Shown in pieces: positions 17,702-24,899 of a stretch of DNA of 64,000 nt. Each line of letters starts with the position of its first letter. Within the stretch, counting starts at the first letter, position 1. The stretch covers positions 55,593-119,592 of the forward strand of contig NZ_JACSOH010000016.1 of NCBI RefSeq assembly GCF_014349235.1, in the 5' to 3' direction. This DNA is from Cytophaga sp. FL35 (GTDB taxonomy: Bacteria; Bacteroidota; Bacteroidia; Flavobacteriales; Flavobacteriaceae). Both the position numbers and the translations under genes were made by a program. The notes under the pieces are model-generated. The model was given only the letters and a program-made list of their open reading frames with translations. It made no database searches and was not told where the DNA came from.

Positions 17702-18694
17702 TTACTTACTCAACTCCTGCAACTTCTTCAAAGCTTTTAATCCGCTGCCGCTTAAAAGAGATTCTTTGGCCTTTTCAAACCCTTCTTTTGGACTTATATT
17801 TTTAACTGTAGCAATGGCTACACCCGCATTGGCACAGACCACATTGTTTTGGGCTTCCGTACCTTTTCCTTGTAAAACGTTGAGGAAAATTTGTGCGGAT
17901 TCTTCAATAGAGTCACCTCCCACGATTTGGGATTGCAAAATAGGTTCCACCCCAAAATCTTGAGGCTTCAGCATGCTTTCCGTATGATTGCTAATAGTTT
18001 TGGTGTTTCCGGTCAATGATATTTCATCATATCCATCCAAAGCGTGCAAAACCGTAAATTTCTTGTCGGTATTCTGATAGAGATAGCCGTACATTCTGGC
18101 CAGTTCCAAATTAAAAACGCCCACCATTTGATTTTTGGGAAACGCTGGGTTTACCATGGGGCCCAACATGTTAAAAAAGGTTTTTACGGCCAATTCCCTT
18201 CTGATAGGTGCTACATTTTTCATGGCAGGATGAAAAAGCGGTGCGTGCAATACACAAATTCCGGCCTCGTCAATTGATTTTTTAAGAAAGTCGGCTTCGT
18301 TACTGAACTTGATTCCCAAGAACTCCATCACATTGCTACTTCCACATTTTGAGGAAACCCCATAATTACCGTGCTTGGTTACGTTCACTCCGGCACCTGC
18401 TGTTACAAAGGAGGCTAAAGTTGAAATGTTGAAGGTGTCCTTACCATCCCCGCCCGTACCACAAAGGTCAATAGGGTCATATTCGCTTAAATCTACCGCT
18501 AGACAAAGTTCTAGCAGGGCATCACGAAAGCCTTCCAATTCTTCAATGGTGATGCTGCGCATCATATAAACCGTTATAAAGGCCGCAATTTGACTGCTAT
18601 TGTATTCCCCTTTGGCAATATTTACCAGTACTTGTTTGGCATCTTCCTTAGAGAGGAAATCGTGATTGATCAGTTTGTTGAGTATCTCTTTCAT
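17702..18694 (-). CDS. trpD: Anthranilate phosphoribosyltransferase
   Basis: TrpD transfers the phosphoribosyl group of PRPP to anthranilate. The 330-residue protein has the C-G-T-G-G-D-G-K-D-T-F-N-I-S-T PRPP loop at about residue 79, K-H-G-N-Y-G-V-S-S-K-C-G-S with the anthranilate site, and R-R-E-L-A-V-K-T-F-F-N-M-L-G-P. It is not fused to the glutamine amidotransferase, which is the separate trpG just upstream. The stop codon is followed immediately by the heptamer repeat array. Confidence 0.97.
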   Translation of the reverse strand: MKEILNKLINHDFLSKEDAKQVLVNIAKGEYNSSQIAAFITVYMMRSITIEELEGFRDALLELCLAVDLSEYDPIDLCGTGGDGKDTFNISTLASFVTAGAGVNVTKHGNYGVSSKCGSSNVMEFLGIKFSNEADFLKKSIDEAGICVLHAPLFHPAMKNVAPIRRELAVKTFFNMLGPMVNPAFPKNQMVGVFNLELARMYGYLYQNTDKKFTVLHALDGYDEISLTGNTKTISNHTESMLKPQDFGVEPILQSQIVGGDSIEESAQIFLNVLQGKGTEAQNNVVCANAGVAIATVKNISPKEGFEKAKESLLSGSGLKALKKLQELSK

Positions 18695-18737
18695 TTGCGT
18701 ATATCTTCCTCTTATTCCCGCAAAAGCGGAAATTTAT

Positions 18738-19301
18738 TTAGCTATTCAACCAGTTTTTTAGAATTTGTTTTCCTTGTGGTGTTAATACCGATTCTGGGTG
18801 AAACTGAACTGCGGAAACATCATATTCTTTATGCCTCAGGCTCATAATTTGCCCATTTTCATCAAAGGACGTAGCCTCCAAACCTTCTGGTAAATCTGGC
18901 GCAACTACCCAAGAATGGTACCGTCCAACCTCAATTTCTTCTGGCAAGCCTTCAAAATTCGTATCCTCTTTTGTAAGCTTTATTTTTGTCGCAATACCAT
19001 GATACACTTCATCCAGATTGATTAAGCTACCGCCAAATACCTCTCCAATGGCCTGTTGGCCTAGGCACACCCCAAAAATACTTTTGGTGGCGGCATATTT
19101 TTTAATGATAGGCTTTAATAAACCGGCCTCATCTGGAATACCCGGTCCCGGGGAAAGTACTATTTTATGAAAGGCATCCACTTCTTCCAACGTTAGCTGG
19201 TCGTTTCTTTTTACAACCACCTCACAATCCAAATCTTCTAGATAGTGAACCAAATTATAGGTGAAACTGTCGTAATTATCTATGACTAAAATCTTATTCA
19301 T
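18738..19301 (-). CDS. trpG: Anthranilate synthase glutamine amidotransferase component
   Basis: The protein hydrolyses glutamine to supply ammonia to TrpE. The 187 residues form a class I amidotransferase with the nucleophile C79 in G-V-C-L-G-Q-Q, the oxyanion loop S-P-G-P-G, and the His-Glu pair in V-Q-F-H-P-E-S. It lies one base after trpE. In some bacteria TrpG also serves para-aminobenzoate synthesis (PabA), which cannot be excluded; its place in the trp operon makes the anthranilate role primary. Confidence 0.97.
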   Translation of the reverse strand: MNKILVIDNYDSFTYNLVHYLEDLDCEVVVKRNDQLTLEEVDAFHKIVLSPGPGIPDEAGLLKPIIKKYAATKSIFGVCLGQQAIGEVFGGSLINLDEVYHGIATKIKLTKEDTNFEGLPEEIEVGRYHSWVVAPDLPEGLEATSFDENGQIMSLRHKEYDVSAVQFHPESVLTPQGKQILKNWLNS

Positions 19302-19302
19302 C

Positions 19303-20700
19303 TTAAATGGTTTTGGCTATTTCCAAAGCCTTGGTAAGGGCGCCTAGTTTGTTATAGGTTTCTTGTAATTCATCGTCTGGATTAGAGGCGGCAACCAATC
19401 CGGCGCCGGCCTGATAATGCAGGGCATGGTTTTTACTTAAAAAAGTACGGATCATTATGGCATGGTTAAAATTTCCGTTAAAGTCCATAAAACCAATGGC
19501 ACCCCCGTAGTAACCCCTACTTGTTTTCTCATACTTCTCAATAAGTTGCATGGCCATATGTTTTGGTGCACCGCTCAATGTACCGGCAGGAAAGGTGTCT
19601 GCCACTACTTTCATGGTGGTGATGTTCTCTTTCTTCTGTCCGGTAACCTTGGATACCAAATGAATGACGTGTGAAAAGAACTGAACTTCCCTATAGTTGG
19701 TTACCTCTACCATATTGCCATTTCGGCTAAGGTCATTCCTAGCGAGGTCTACGAGCATAACATGTTCGCTATTTTCTTTGTCGTCCTCAGAAAGTTTACG
19801 GGCCAAAATGGCGTCCTGTTCATCATTTCCTGTGCGTTTAAACGTGCCCGCAATTGGGTGTATTTCAGCTTTTCCGTCTTTGACTATTAGTTGGGCTTCG
19901 GGAGAACTTCCAAAAATCTTAAAATCGCCGTAATCAAAATAAAACAAGTAGGGCGAAGGGTTTACTGAACGAAGTGCCCGGTAGACGTTAAATTCATCCC
20001 CCTTGAAACCTTGGGAAAACCTCCTTGAAAGTACCAATTGGAACACATCTCCGCGGTGACAATGTTTTTTTGCCAAACGCACATGCTCTTTGTATTCTTC
20101 ATCTTCCAGATTACTGGTAGCTTCACCTTGCAAGGAGAAATTGTAGGTAGCGAAGTTCCTTACATTCAAAAGTTGCTCGATTTCCGCTATGTTCTCTTCT
20201 TTTTCGTAACTATGTGCAAATAGGTAGGCTTCGTTCTTAAAGTGGTTGATGGCTATGATGTTCTGGTAAACGGCATAGTAAACATCAGGGATGGCTACGG
20301 AATTGTCTTTTTTGGAGATTTCAACATCCTCAAAATAACGTACCGCATCATAGGCCATATAGCCGAAAAGTCCATTATTGATGAATTTAAAACTGTTGTC
20401 TTCCGTTATAAAGTTTTGACCAAATTGGTGGATTTCCGCCACAACATCGGTGGAGGAGTCAATTGTTTTTGTGGATTTGGAACCATCCGGAAAAACACTT
20501 GTAAGTTCTTCATTTTCCACCTTAATGGAAGCAATAGGGTTGCAGCAGATATAGGAAAAACTGTTATCATTGGCGTGGTAATCGCTACTTTCTAAAAGAA
20601 TACTGTTGGGGAATTTGTCCCTAATCTTGAGATATACGCTTACCGGGGTAATGGTGTCTGCAAGTATTTTTTTGTAATGTGTCTTTAGTTCGTACTTCAT
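19303..20700 (-). CDS. trpE: Anthranilate synthase component I
   Basis: TrpE makes anthranilate from chorismate, the committed step of tryptophan synthesis. The start at 20700 gives 465 residues; an in-frame ATG at 20742 lies inside the terminator hairpin of the leader and is rejected. An L-L-E-S motif near residue 34 matches the tryptophan-binding site for feedback inhibition. Catalytic motifs are I-A-G-T-F-K-R-T-G, D-L-A-R-N-D-L, P-A-G-T-L-S-G-A-P-K and G-G-A-I-G-F. The gene is first in the operon and controlled both by feedback (inferred) and by the attenuator immediately upstream. Confidence 0.97.
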   Translation of the reverse strand: MKYELKTHYKKILADTITPVSVYLKIRDKFPNSILLESSDYHANDNSFSYICCNPIASIKVENEELTSVFPDGSKSTKTIDSSTDVVAEIHQFGQNFITEDNSFKFINNGLFGYMAYDAVRYFEDVEISKKDNSVAIPDVYYAVYQNIIAINHFKNEAYLFAHSYEKEENIAEIEQLLNVRNFATYNFSLQGEATSNLEDEEYKEHVRLAKKHCHRGDVFQLVLSRRFSQGFKGDEFNVYRALRSVNPSPYLFYFDYGDFKIFGSSPEAQLIVKDGKAEIHPIAGTFKRTGNDEQDAILARKLSEDDKENSEHVMLVDLARNDLSRNGNMVEVTNYREVQFFSHVIHLVSKVTGQKKENITTMKVVADTFPAGTLSGAPKHMAMQLIEKYEKTSRGYYGGAIGFMDFNGNFNHAIMIRTFLSKNHALHYQAGAGLVAASNPDDELQETYNKLGALTKALEIAKTI

Positions 20701-20719
20701 TTTGATTGGGTTGAAAAGC

Positions 20720-20749
20720 AAAAGGCTTGTCGTGATTGACAAGCCTTTT
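20720..20749 (-). terminator. trp attenuator terminator hairpin
   Basis: On the minus strand AAAAGGCTTGTC pairs perfectly with GACAAGCCTTTT (12 pairs, loop of 6), followed by GCTTTTC, 19 bases before the trpE ATG. A six-base sequence TCACGA, partly in the loop (20735-20730), can instead pair with TCGTGA at 20782-20777 at the end of the leader ORF, giving a possible antiterminator. Confidence 0.85.
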
Positions 20750-20776
20750 ATATTGTTTTACTACAATGGGGTCTGC

Positions 20777-20833
20777 TCACGAATTGATTTGCGAGTTTTT
20801 CCACCACCAAGTATTTGCGTTTTTTCTATACAT
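20777..20833 (-). CDS. trpL: trp operon leader peptide with three consecutive Trp codons
   Basis: The reading frame encodes 18 residues, MYRKNANTWWWKNSQINS, ending TGA. W9-W11 are three consecutive TGG codons. Tryptophan is rare and encoded by one codon, so three in a row directly upstream of trpE is strong evidence of a leader peptide that senses charged tRNA-Trp. CTCGC just after the Trp codons (20795-20791) can pair with GTGAG at the stop codon (20780-20776); a ribosome stalled on the Trp codons would cover the first arm and free the second. An in-frame ATG at 20854 could extend the peptide to 25 residues. Attenuation as a mechanism is inference from this layout. Confidence 0.85.
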   Translation of the reverse strand: MYRKNANTWWWKNSQINS

Positions 20834-20838
20834 AGGTT

Positions 20839-20869
20839 CAAATATAAAAATCATTTGTTAAACCCCAAA
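20839..20869 (-). promoter_or_regulatory. Candidate trp operon promoter
   Basis: On the minus strand TTTG (20869-20866) and TATATTTG (20846-20839) are 19 bases apart, a full match to the Bacteroidota -33/-7 pattern. The start would then lie almost on the leader ATG at 20833, giving a near-leaderless RNA. A second TAnnTTTG box (TATTTTTG, 20878-20871) lacks a -33 partner but would allow a normal 5' UTR. Confidence 0.55.
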
Positions 20870-20939
20870 TCAAAAATAAAAGAAAATAGCGGCCTGGTGA
20901 GACTACTCACAATTTAAGTGCGCATTGTTAGATGGAAGC

Positions 20940-20983
20940 AAAAAAAAATCCCGGCTTAAGAATTTAAATTCCTTAAGCCGGGA
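20940..20983 (-). terminator. Terminator after yceI
   Basis: TCCCGGCTTAAG pairs perfectly with CTTAAGCCGGGA (12 pairs, loop of 11), followed on the minus strand by nine T residues. It ends the marR-nitroreductase-yceI transcript 44 bases after the yceI stop and insulates it from the trp promoter. Confidence 0.9.
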
Positions 20984-21026
20984 GAAACTTGTGAGGTCAA
21001 GTTTATTATACGTTATAGATTAACTC

Positions 21027-21602
21027 TTAGAATTCCAAGTCTACAACTAGATCAAATTCATCGTAGATAGTTTTATCACCTAGGTTTTCAAAAAAGCTTC
21101 CAGAACCGTACTTAATGTCATATTTGGTTCTATCAACCTTTACGTTGGCCGTAGCCTTGCTACCATATACAGAAACATCAAAAACAACTGGTTTGGTGAT
21201 TCCTTTGATAGTTAGGTCCCCAGTGACTTCGTATGAGTTTTTTCCGGTAGACTTCACATTGGTGAAAACCAGTTTTGAAGTCTCGTGCTTTTCAACCCCA
21301 AAAAAATCATCAGCCTTTAAGTGACCTTCTAATTTTGCTTTACCATCGCCTTCCATATCGGTAGAAATAAGGCTGGTCATATCGGCAACAAATTCTCCTC
21401 CGGTTAGCTTATCGCCATCAAAAGTCAAAGATCCAGATTTTAAAGCTACGGTTCCTTCGTGTGAACCGGTTACTTTGTAAGCCTTCCAAGTTACGGTACT
21501 GGCCTCAGTCTTTACTTCTTTTTTTTCTTCTGCAACTGGTTCTGTGGCAGTTGCTACACCAAAAACCAAGGCCAAAGCCAAGCTAAATACTCCTTTTTTC
21601 AT
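21027..21602 (-). CDS. YceI family periplasmic protein
   Basis: The 191-residue protein has a clear Sec signal peptide (M-K-K, hydrophobic core, V-A-T-A at about residue 19). The mature part is a YceI-type lipocalin-like barrel: V-T-W-K-A-Y-K-V-T-G-S-H-E-G near the start, a repeated K-L-E-G-H-L-K-A-D-D-F-F motif, and L-T-I-K-G-I-T-K-P-V. YceI proteins bind polyisoprenoid or other lipids; the ligand here is unknown. It is the last gene of the operon and has a strong terminator. Confidence 0.93.
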   Translation of the reverse strand: MKKGVFSLALALVFGVATATEPVAEEKKEVKTEASTVTWKAYKVTGSHEGTVALKSGSLTFDGDKLTGGEFVADMTSLISTDMEGDGKAKLEGHLKADDFFGVEKHETSKLVFTNVKSTGKNSYEVTGDLTIKGITKPVVFDVSVYGSKATANVKVDRTKYDIKYGSGSFFENLGDKTIYDEFDLVVDLEF

Positions 21603-21638
21603 AATTGTAATAAATTTAGTTAATAATGTTAGTACTTG

Positions 21639-22271
21639 TTATATATGCGTGATTAAATCTTTATTGGATTTTCTTACCTTCTTAAAATGTTGGGTTTGAT
21701 CTTCTTCTGACCTGTAACCCACTGCCGCCAAAACTACTGCATTTAGGTTTAATTCGTTCAATCCTAATATTTCATTGAATTTGGTGGCATCAAAACCTTC
21801 CATGGGGCATGTGTCTATTTTTAAGTCCGCCGCTGCCGACAGTAAGTTTCCCAAAGCAATATAGGCCTGCTTAGCGGTCCATTGGGTTTTTTGCTCATCT
21901 GTTAATGGAATAAGGTTGGCTTTCATCATCTCTGCGTAGCCTTCCAAATTTTTTAGGGGAATGTCTCTAGTTTCACTAACGTTTTCTAAATAATCATCTA
22001 CCAATTCTTCACCAAATGTGGTTTGGTTTGCAATAACAATAAGATGGGAGGCTTCAGTGATTTGCGATTGGTTCCAGGCAAACGGCTGCAGTTTTTCCCT
22101 AATCTCCGCATCTTTTAGGACTAATATCTTATAAGGCTGTAAACCATAGGAAGAGGCGCTTAAGGAAGTTGCTTCCAGTAATGTACCTAGGTCTTCCTCG
22201 GAAATGGATTTATCCTTATCAAATTTTTTAGTGGCATAGCGCCAGTGGAGATTTTCAATATACGTACTCAT
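21639..22271 (-). CDS. Nitroreductase family NAD(P)H-dependent oxidoreductase
   Basis: The 210-residue FMN flavoprotein family member shows R-Y-A-T-K-K-F-D at the N-terminus for FMN phosphate contact, S-A-S-S-Y-G-L-Q-P-Y at about residue 35, and A-A-D-L-K-I-D-T-C-P-M-E-G-F for the dimer-interface site. Members reduce nitroaromatics, quinones or similar electrophiles; the true substrate is not known. It lies between the MarR regulator gene (22 bases upstream) and yceI (36 bases downstream), a set often seen for redox or electrophile response. Confidence 0.92.
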   Translation of the reverse strand: MSTYIENLHWRYATKKFDKDKSISEEDLGTLLEATSLSASSYGLQPYKILVLKDAEIREKLQPFAWNQSQITEASHLIVIANQTTFGEELVDDYLENVSETRDIPLKNLEGYAEMMKANLIPLTDEQKTQWTAKQAYIALGNLLSAAADLKIDTCPMEGFDATKFNEILGLNELNLNAVVLAAVGYRSEEDQTQHFKKVRKSNKDLITHI

Positions 22272-22293
22272 AAAATAAATTTAGTATTAAGAT

Positions 22294-22740
22294 TTAAAAC
22301 TTGTTTAAAAGTGTATTCAGTTCTTTTAGTTCTTTAACATCGAAATTTTTTAAGATTTCTTCTTCCGCAAGAGCCATTGCTTGGTCTAAATCTTTTAAAA
22401 TAGATTTGCCTTCATCAGTTATGCGTATTTCAACTTTTCTTCTATTGCTGGGACAAACAGTGCGATGGACATATCCCTTCTTGATCAATTTATCCACTAA
22501 ACGCGTAGTATTGCTCATTTTATGGACCATTCTTTCATTTAGAGTAGAAAGATTGGCAGGTTGATTTTTCTGACCGCGTAGAATTCTTAGAACATTGAAT
22601 TGTTCCGGAGACATTTCAAACGGTTTCAATGCAGAGCTTACGATTTCACTAATTTTATTCATTACCAAACTTAAATGAATAATTGTCCTGCTTGCCAAAG
22701 GAATTTCTTTTTCGGTTTTGATAATCTGTTCTACATTCAT
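22294..22740 (-). CDS. MarR family transcriptional regulator
   Basis: The start at 22740 gives 148 residues, M-N-V-E-Q-I, the normal MarR length; an in-frame ATG at 22806 would add 22 residues overlapping the promoter. The winged helix shows F-N-V-L-R-I-L-R-G, M-S-N-T-T-R-L-V-D-K-L as the recognition helix and R-K-V-E-I-R-I-T-D-E-G as the wing. Such dimers bind palindromes near their own promoter and are released by small phenolic or oxidising signals. A palindrome ACAATTGT lies ten bases upstream, so autoregulation of the whole operon is likely. Confidence 0.93.
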   Translation of the reverse strand: MNVEQIIKTEKEIPLASRTIIHLSLVMNKISEIVSSALKPFEMSPEQFNVLRILRGQKNQPANLSTLNERMVHKMSNTTRLVDKLIKKGYVHRTVCPSNRRKVEIRITDEGKSILKDLDQAMALAEEEILKNFDVKELKELNTLLNKF

Positions 22741-22749
22741 GTCTCTACA

Positions 22750-22770
22750 ACAATTGTATGTACAAATGTA
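22750..22770 (-). promoter_or_regulatory. Candidate marR promoter with overlapping operator
   Basis: On the minus strand TACATTTG (22770-22763) matches the -7 consensus and the perfect palindrome ACAATTGT (22757-22750) covers the expected transcription start. No convincing -33 box is seen. Confidence 0.45.
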
Positions 22771-22849
22771 AAATATTTTAAAGTTGTATTCATTGATGCA
22801 GGTCATAAACTTTTGTTAATGAAGGGATGTCGCCTTTTTTAAAAAAATG

Positions 22850-22857
22850 TATTTTTG
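22850..22857 (+). promoter_or_regulatory. Candidate -7 box upstream of the rhodanese gene
   Basis: TATTTTTG fits TAnnTTTG and lies 62 bases before the ATG; no -33 element at standard spacing. Confidence 0.3.
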
Positions 22858-22918
22858 GGGAGTAAATAGAAACGATAACTAGAAACCATCCTATTGGCTG
22901 GTTTTAATAATAAATAGT

Positions 22919-23227
22919 ATGGATTTATCACAACAAGAGTGGGAAGAGCAACTGGAGAATGATAACAATGCCTTTATTTTGGATGTACGTACTCCTGAAG
23001 AAGTTGAGGATGGGTATATTCCTGGAGCTAAAAATATTGACATTCATTTAGGGCAAGGTTTTTTGGATGAATTGGAAAAACTGGATAAGAGTAAATCATA
23101 CTATGTTTACTGCCGTTCGGGAGCAAGAAGTGCCCAAGCTTGTTCTATAATGAATAGTGTAGGCTTTGAAAAAGCCTACAATTTGGAGGGTGGTTTTATG
23201 AATTGGGAAGGAGAGGTCGCAGAATAA
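22919..23227 (+). CDS. Rhodanese-like domain protein
   Basis: The 102-residue protein is a single rhodanese domain with no signal peptide, so it is cytoplasmic. It has I-L-D-V-R-T-P-E-E at about residue 20 and the active loop Y-C-R-S-G-A-R-S with the sulfur-carrying cysteine. Such proteins pass persulfide sulfur to acceptors such as thiolation systems or cyanide; the partner is unknown. It is a single-gene unit closed by a strong hairpin terminator. Confidence 0.92.
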   Translation: MDLSQQEWEEQLENDNNAFILDVRTPEEVEDGYIPGAKNIDIHLGQGFLDELEKLDKSKSYYVYCRSGARSAQACSIMNSVGFEKAYNLEGGFMNWEGEVAE

Positions 23228-23251
23228 AAGACATATTTTTTATATCTTAAG

Positions 23252-23284
23252 AAGTTCAAATACAACTCGTATTTGAACTTTTTT
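23252..23284 (+). terminator. Terminator after the rhodanese gene
   Basis: AAGTTCAAATAC pairs perfectly with GTATTTGAACTT (12 pairs, loop AACTC) followed by TTTT, 25 bases after the stop codon. Confidence 0.85.
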
Positions 23285-23302
23285 CGTTTTACTAATTGCC
23301 TT

Positions 23303-24586
23303 ATGAGGGAAGATTTGCTCCATTTTATCTGGAAGTATAAAAAGCTTGGTTTAGACAATCTTGTTACCACAGATGGGGAGCAAATTGAAATTATCAAAAC
23401 GGGTACCCATAATCATTTGGCCGGTCCCGACTTTTTCAATGCGCAAGTGAAGATCGGCCGGCAACTCTGGGTGGGAAATTTGGAAGTACATTTGAAGTCC
23501 TCGGATTGGTACGCCCACAGTCATGAAAGAGACCCCAACTATCAAAATGTGATATTACATGTGGTTTGGGATCATGATACTGAAGTATTTGGAAGTGCAA
23601 ATATACCCTTGCCAACCTTGGAGCTTAGGCATTTTATTTCAAAAACATTACTGGCAAATTATCAAAACCTCTTTGATCAACGCAATGTGAAATTTATCAA
23701 TTGCGAGAAATCCATTGGTACGGTGGATAGGTTTCATTTAGATAATTGGATGGAGCGCTTGTATTTAGAACGGCTAAGGAGAAAATCCAAGGAAATTGAA
23801 AAATTACTTGAAATGTCCCAAAATGATTGGGAACAAGTCTTGTTTGTTCTATTGCTCAAAAGCTTCGGGTCCAAGATAAACGGGGAAGCTTTTGTTGGTC
23901 TTTCAAAAGTGGTGAACTTTAAAACCGTTAGAAAATTACGAGGCAATATTTTGTCTTTGGAGAGTGTTTTTTACGGGGCGCTAAAATTGCTGGAAAGCGA
24001 TACGATTACAGACGATTATTTCCTTGCTTTAAGAGAGGAGTATAATTATCAAAAGTTAAAATTCAATATACAGGATGAAGTGGTCTTAAAACCTGATTTT
24101 TTCAAATTGAGACCCGTTAATTTCCCAACAATAAGACTTTCCCAATTGGCTTATCTCTACCACAAAGAAGACCGCCTTTTTAGTACTCTTATGAACTTAG
24201 GGGATGTAAGTCAAGTGTATGAATTTTTGAATGTTTCAACCCATCCTTATTGGATTGACCACTATACTTTTGGGAAGCAGTCCGCTAAAAGGATGAAACA
24301 ATTGTCCAAGAATTTTATGGACCTGTTGATAGTTAATGCCATCATACCTTTAAAATTCACCTATCTTAAGGTAACTGGTAAAGCGGACAATGATGAGTTT
24401 TTTTCCTTTCTCACTAAGATAAAGCCGGAAAAGAATACCATCATAAGCAATTTTGAGAATGCGGGGCTTAGTGCGACCAATGCCTGGCAGAGTCAATCCC
24501 TTATAGAATTGTATCAGAATTATTGCTCCAAAAACGAATGCCTGCAATGCCAGATTGGATCGCTCTTATTATCTGGAAATGATTAA
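23303..24586 (+). CDS. DUF2851 family protein
   Basis: The start at 23303 gives 427 residues beginning M-R-E-D-L-L-H-F-I-W-K, the usual DUF2851 start; a TTG at 23273 lies in the preceding terminator and is rejected. Conserved segments include T-G-T-H-N-H-L-A-G-P-D-F-F-N-A, W-V-G-N-L-E-V-H and S-D-W-Y-A-H-S-H. The C-terminus has a cluster of cysteines (C-S-K-N-E-C-L-Q-C) that could bind metal. The family is widespread in Bacteroidota and has no established function. I infer none here. Confidence 0.88.
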   Translation: MREDLLHFIWKYKKLGLDNLVTTDGEQIEIIKTGTHNHLAGPDFFNAQVKIGRQLWVGNLEVHLKSSDWYAHSHERDPNYQNVILHVVWDHDTEVFGSANIPLPTLELRHFISKTLLANYQNLFDQRNVKFINCEKSIGTVDRFHLDNWMERLYLERLRRKSKEIEKLLEMSQNDWEQVLFVLLLKSFGSKINGEAFVGLSKVVNFKTVRKLRGNILSLESVFYGALKLLESDTITDDYFLALREEYNYQKLKFNIQDEVVLKPDFFKLRPVNFPTIRLSQLAYLYHKEDRLFSTLMNLGDVSQVYEFLNVSTHPYWIDHYTFGKQSAKRMKQLSKNFMDLLIVNAIIPLKFTYLKVTGKADNDEFFSFLTKIKPEKNTIISNFENAGLSATNAWQSQSLIELYQNYCSKNECLQCQIGSLLLSGND

Positions 24587-24669
24587 TTTTGGGTATTGTC
24601 TCAATTTTTATTTAGTTAGATTGGAGGCAATGTTCAACTTTTTGTCTTGTCTTGTAAATCAAAATAATT

Positions 24670-24897
24670 ATGAACCTCTTTTACCAACTACTATATTATC
24701 TGCAAAAGAGAGGTTTTGAAGTTTGTGGTAGAATAGCGGATCGTCTTGGGATAAGAGCTCGTGTGGTTCGCACGTCTTTTATTTACCTCACCTTCGTTAC
24801 TTTAGGTTTTGGTTTTGCACTTTATTTATTTTTGGCATTCTGGCTTAAGATAAAAGACTTGCTCTATACCAAACGTACCTCCGTTTTTGATCTTTAA
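24670..24897 (+). CDS. PspC-like small membrane protein
   Basis: The 75-residue protein begins with an amphipathic segment and G-R-I-A-D-R-L-G-I, then has one membrane segment at about 40-60. This is the core of a PspC domain. In proteobacteria PspC helps sense inner-membrane stress; short stand-alone PspC proteins in Bacteroidota are of unknown role. The next gene, a potassium channel, starts two bases after its stop codon, so the pair is probably one operon dealing with membrane or ion homeostasis. Confidence 0.8.
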   Translation: MNLFYQLLYYLQKRGFEVCGRIADRLGIRARVVRTSFIYLTFVTLGFGFALYLFLAFWLKIKDLLYTKRTSVFDL

Positions 24898-24899
24898 AT

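Noticed and set aside
17374..17805. 143-residue plus-strand frame including repeated H-Q-P-S-T-I-N
   Set aside because: It crosses trpC, the heptamer array and trpD in antisense; the peptide repeat is only the heptamer read three times over.
20701..20742. trpE start at 20742
   Set aside because: This ATG lies within the terminator hairpin of the leader, and the extra 14 residues are not TrpE-like.
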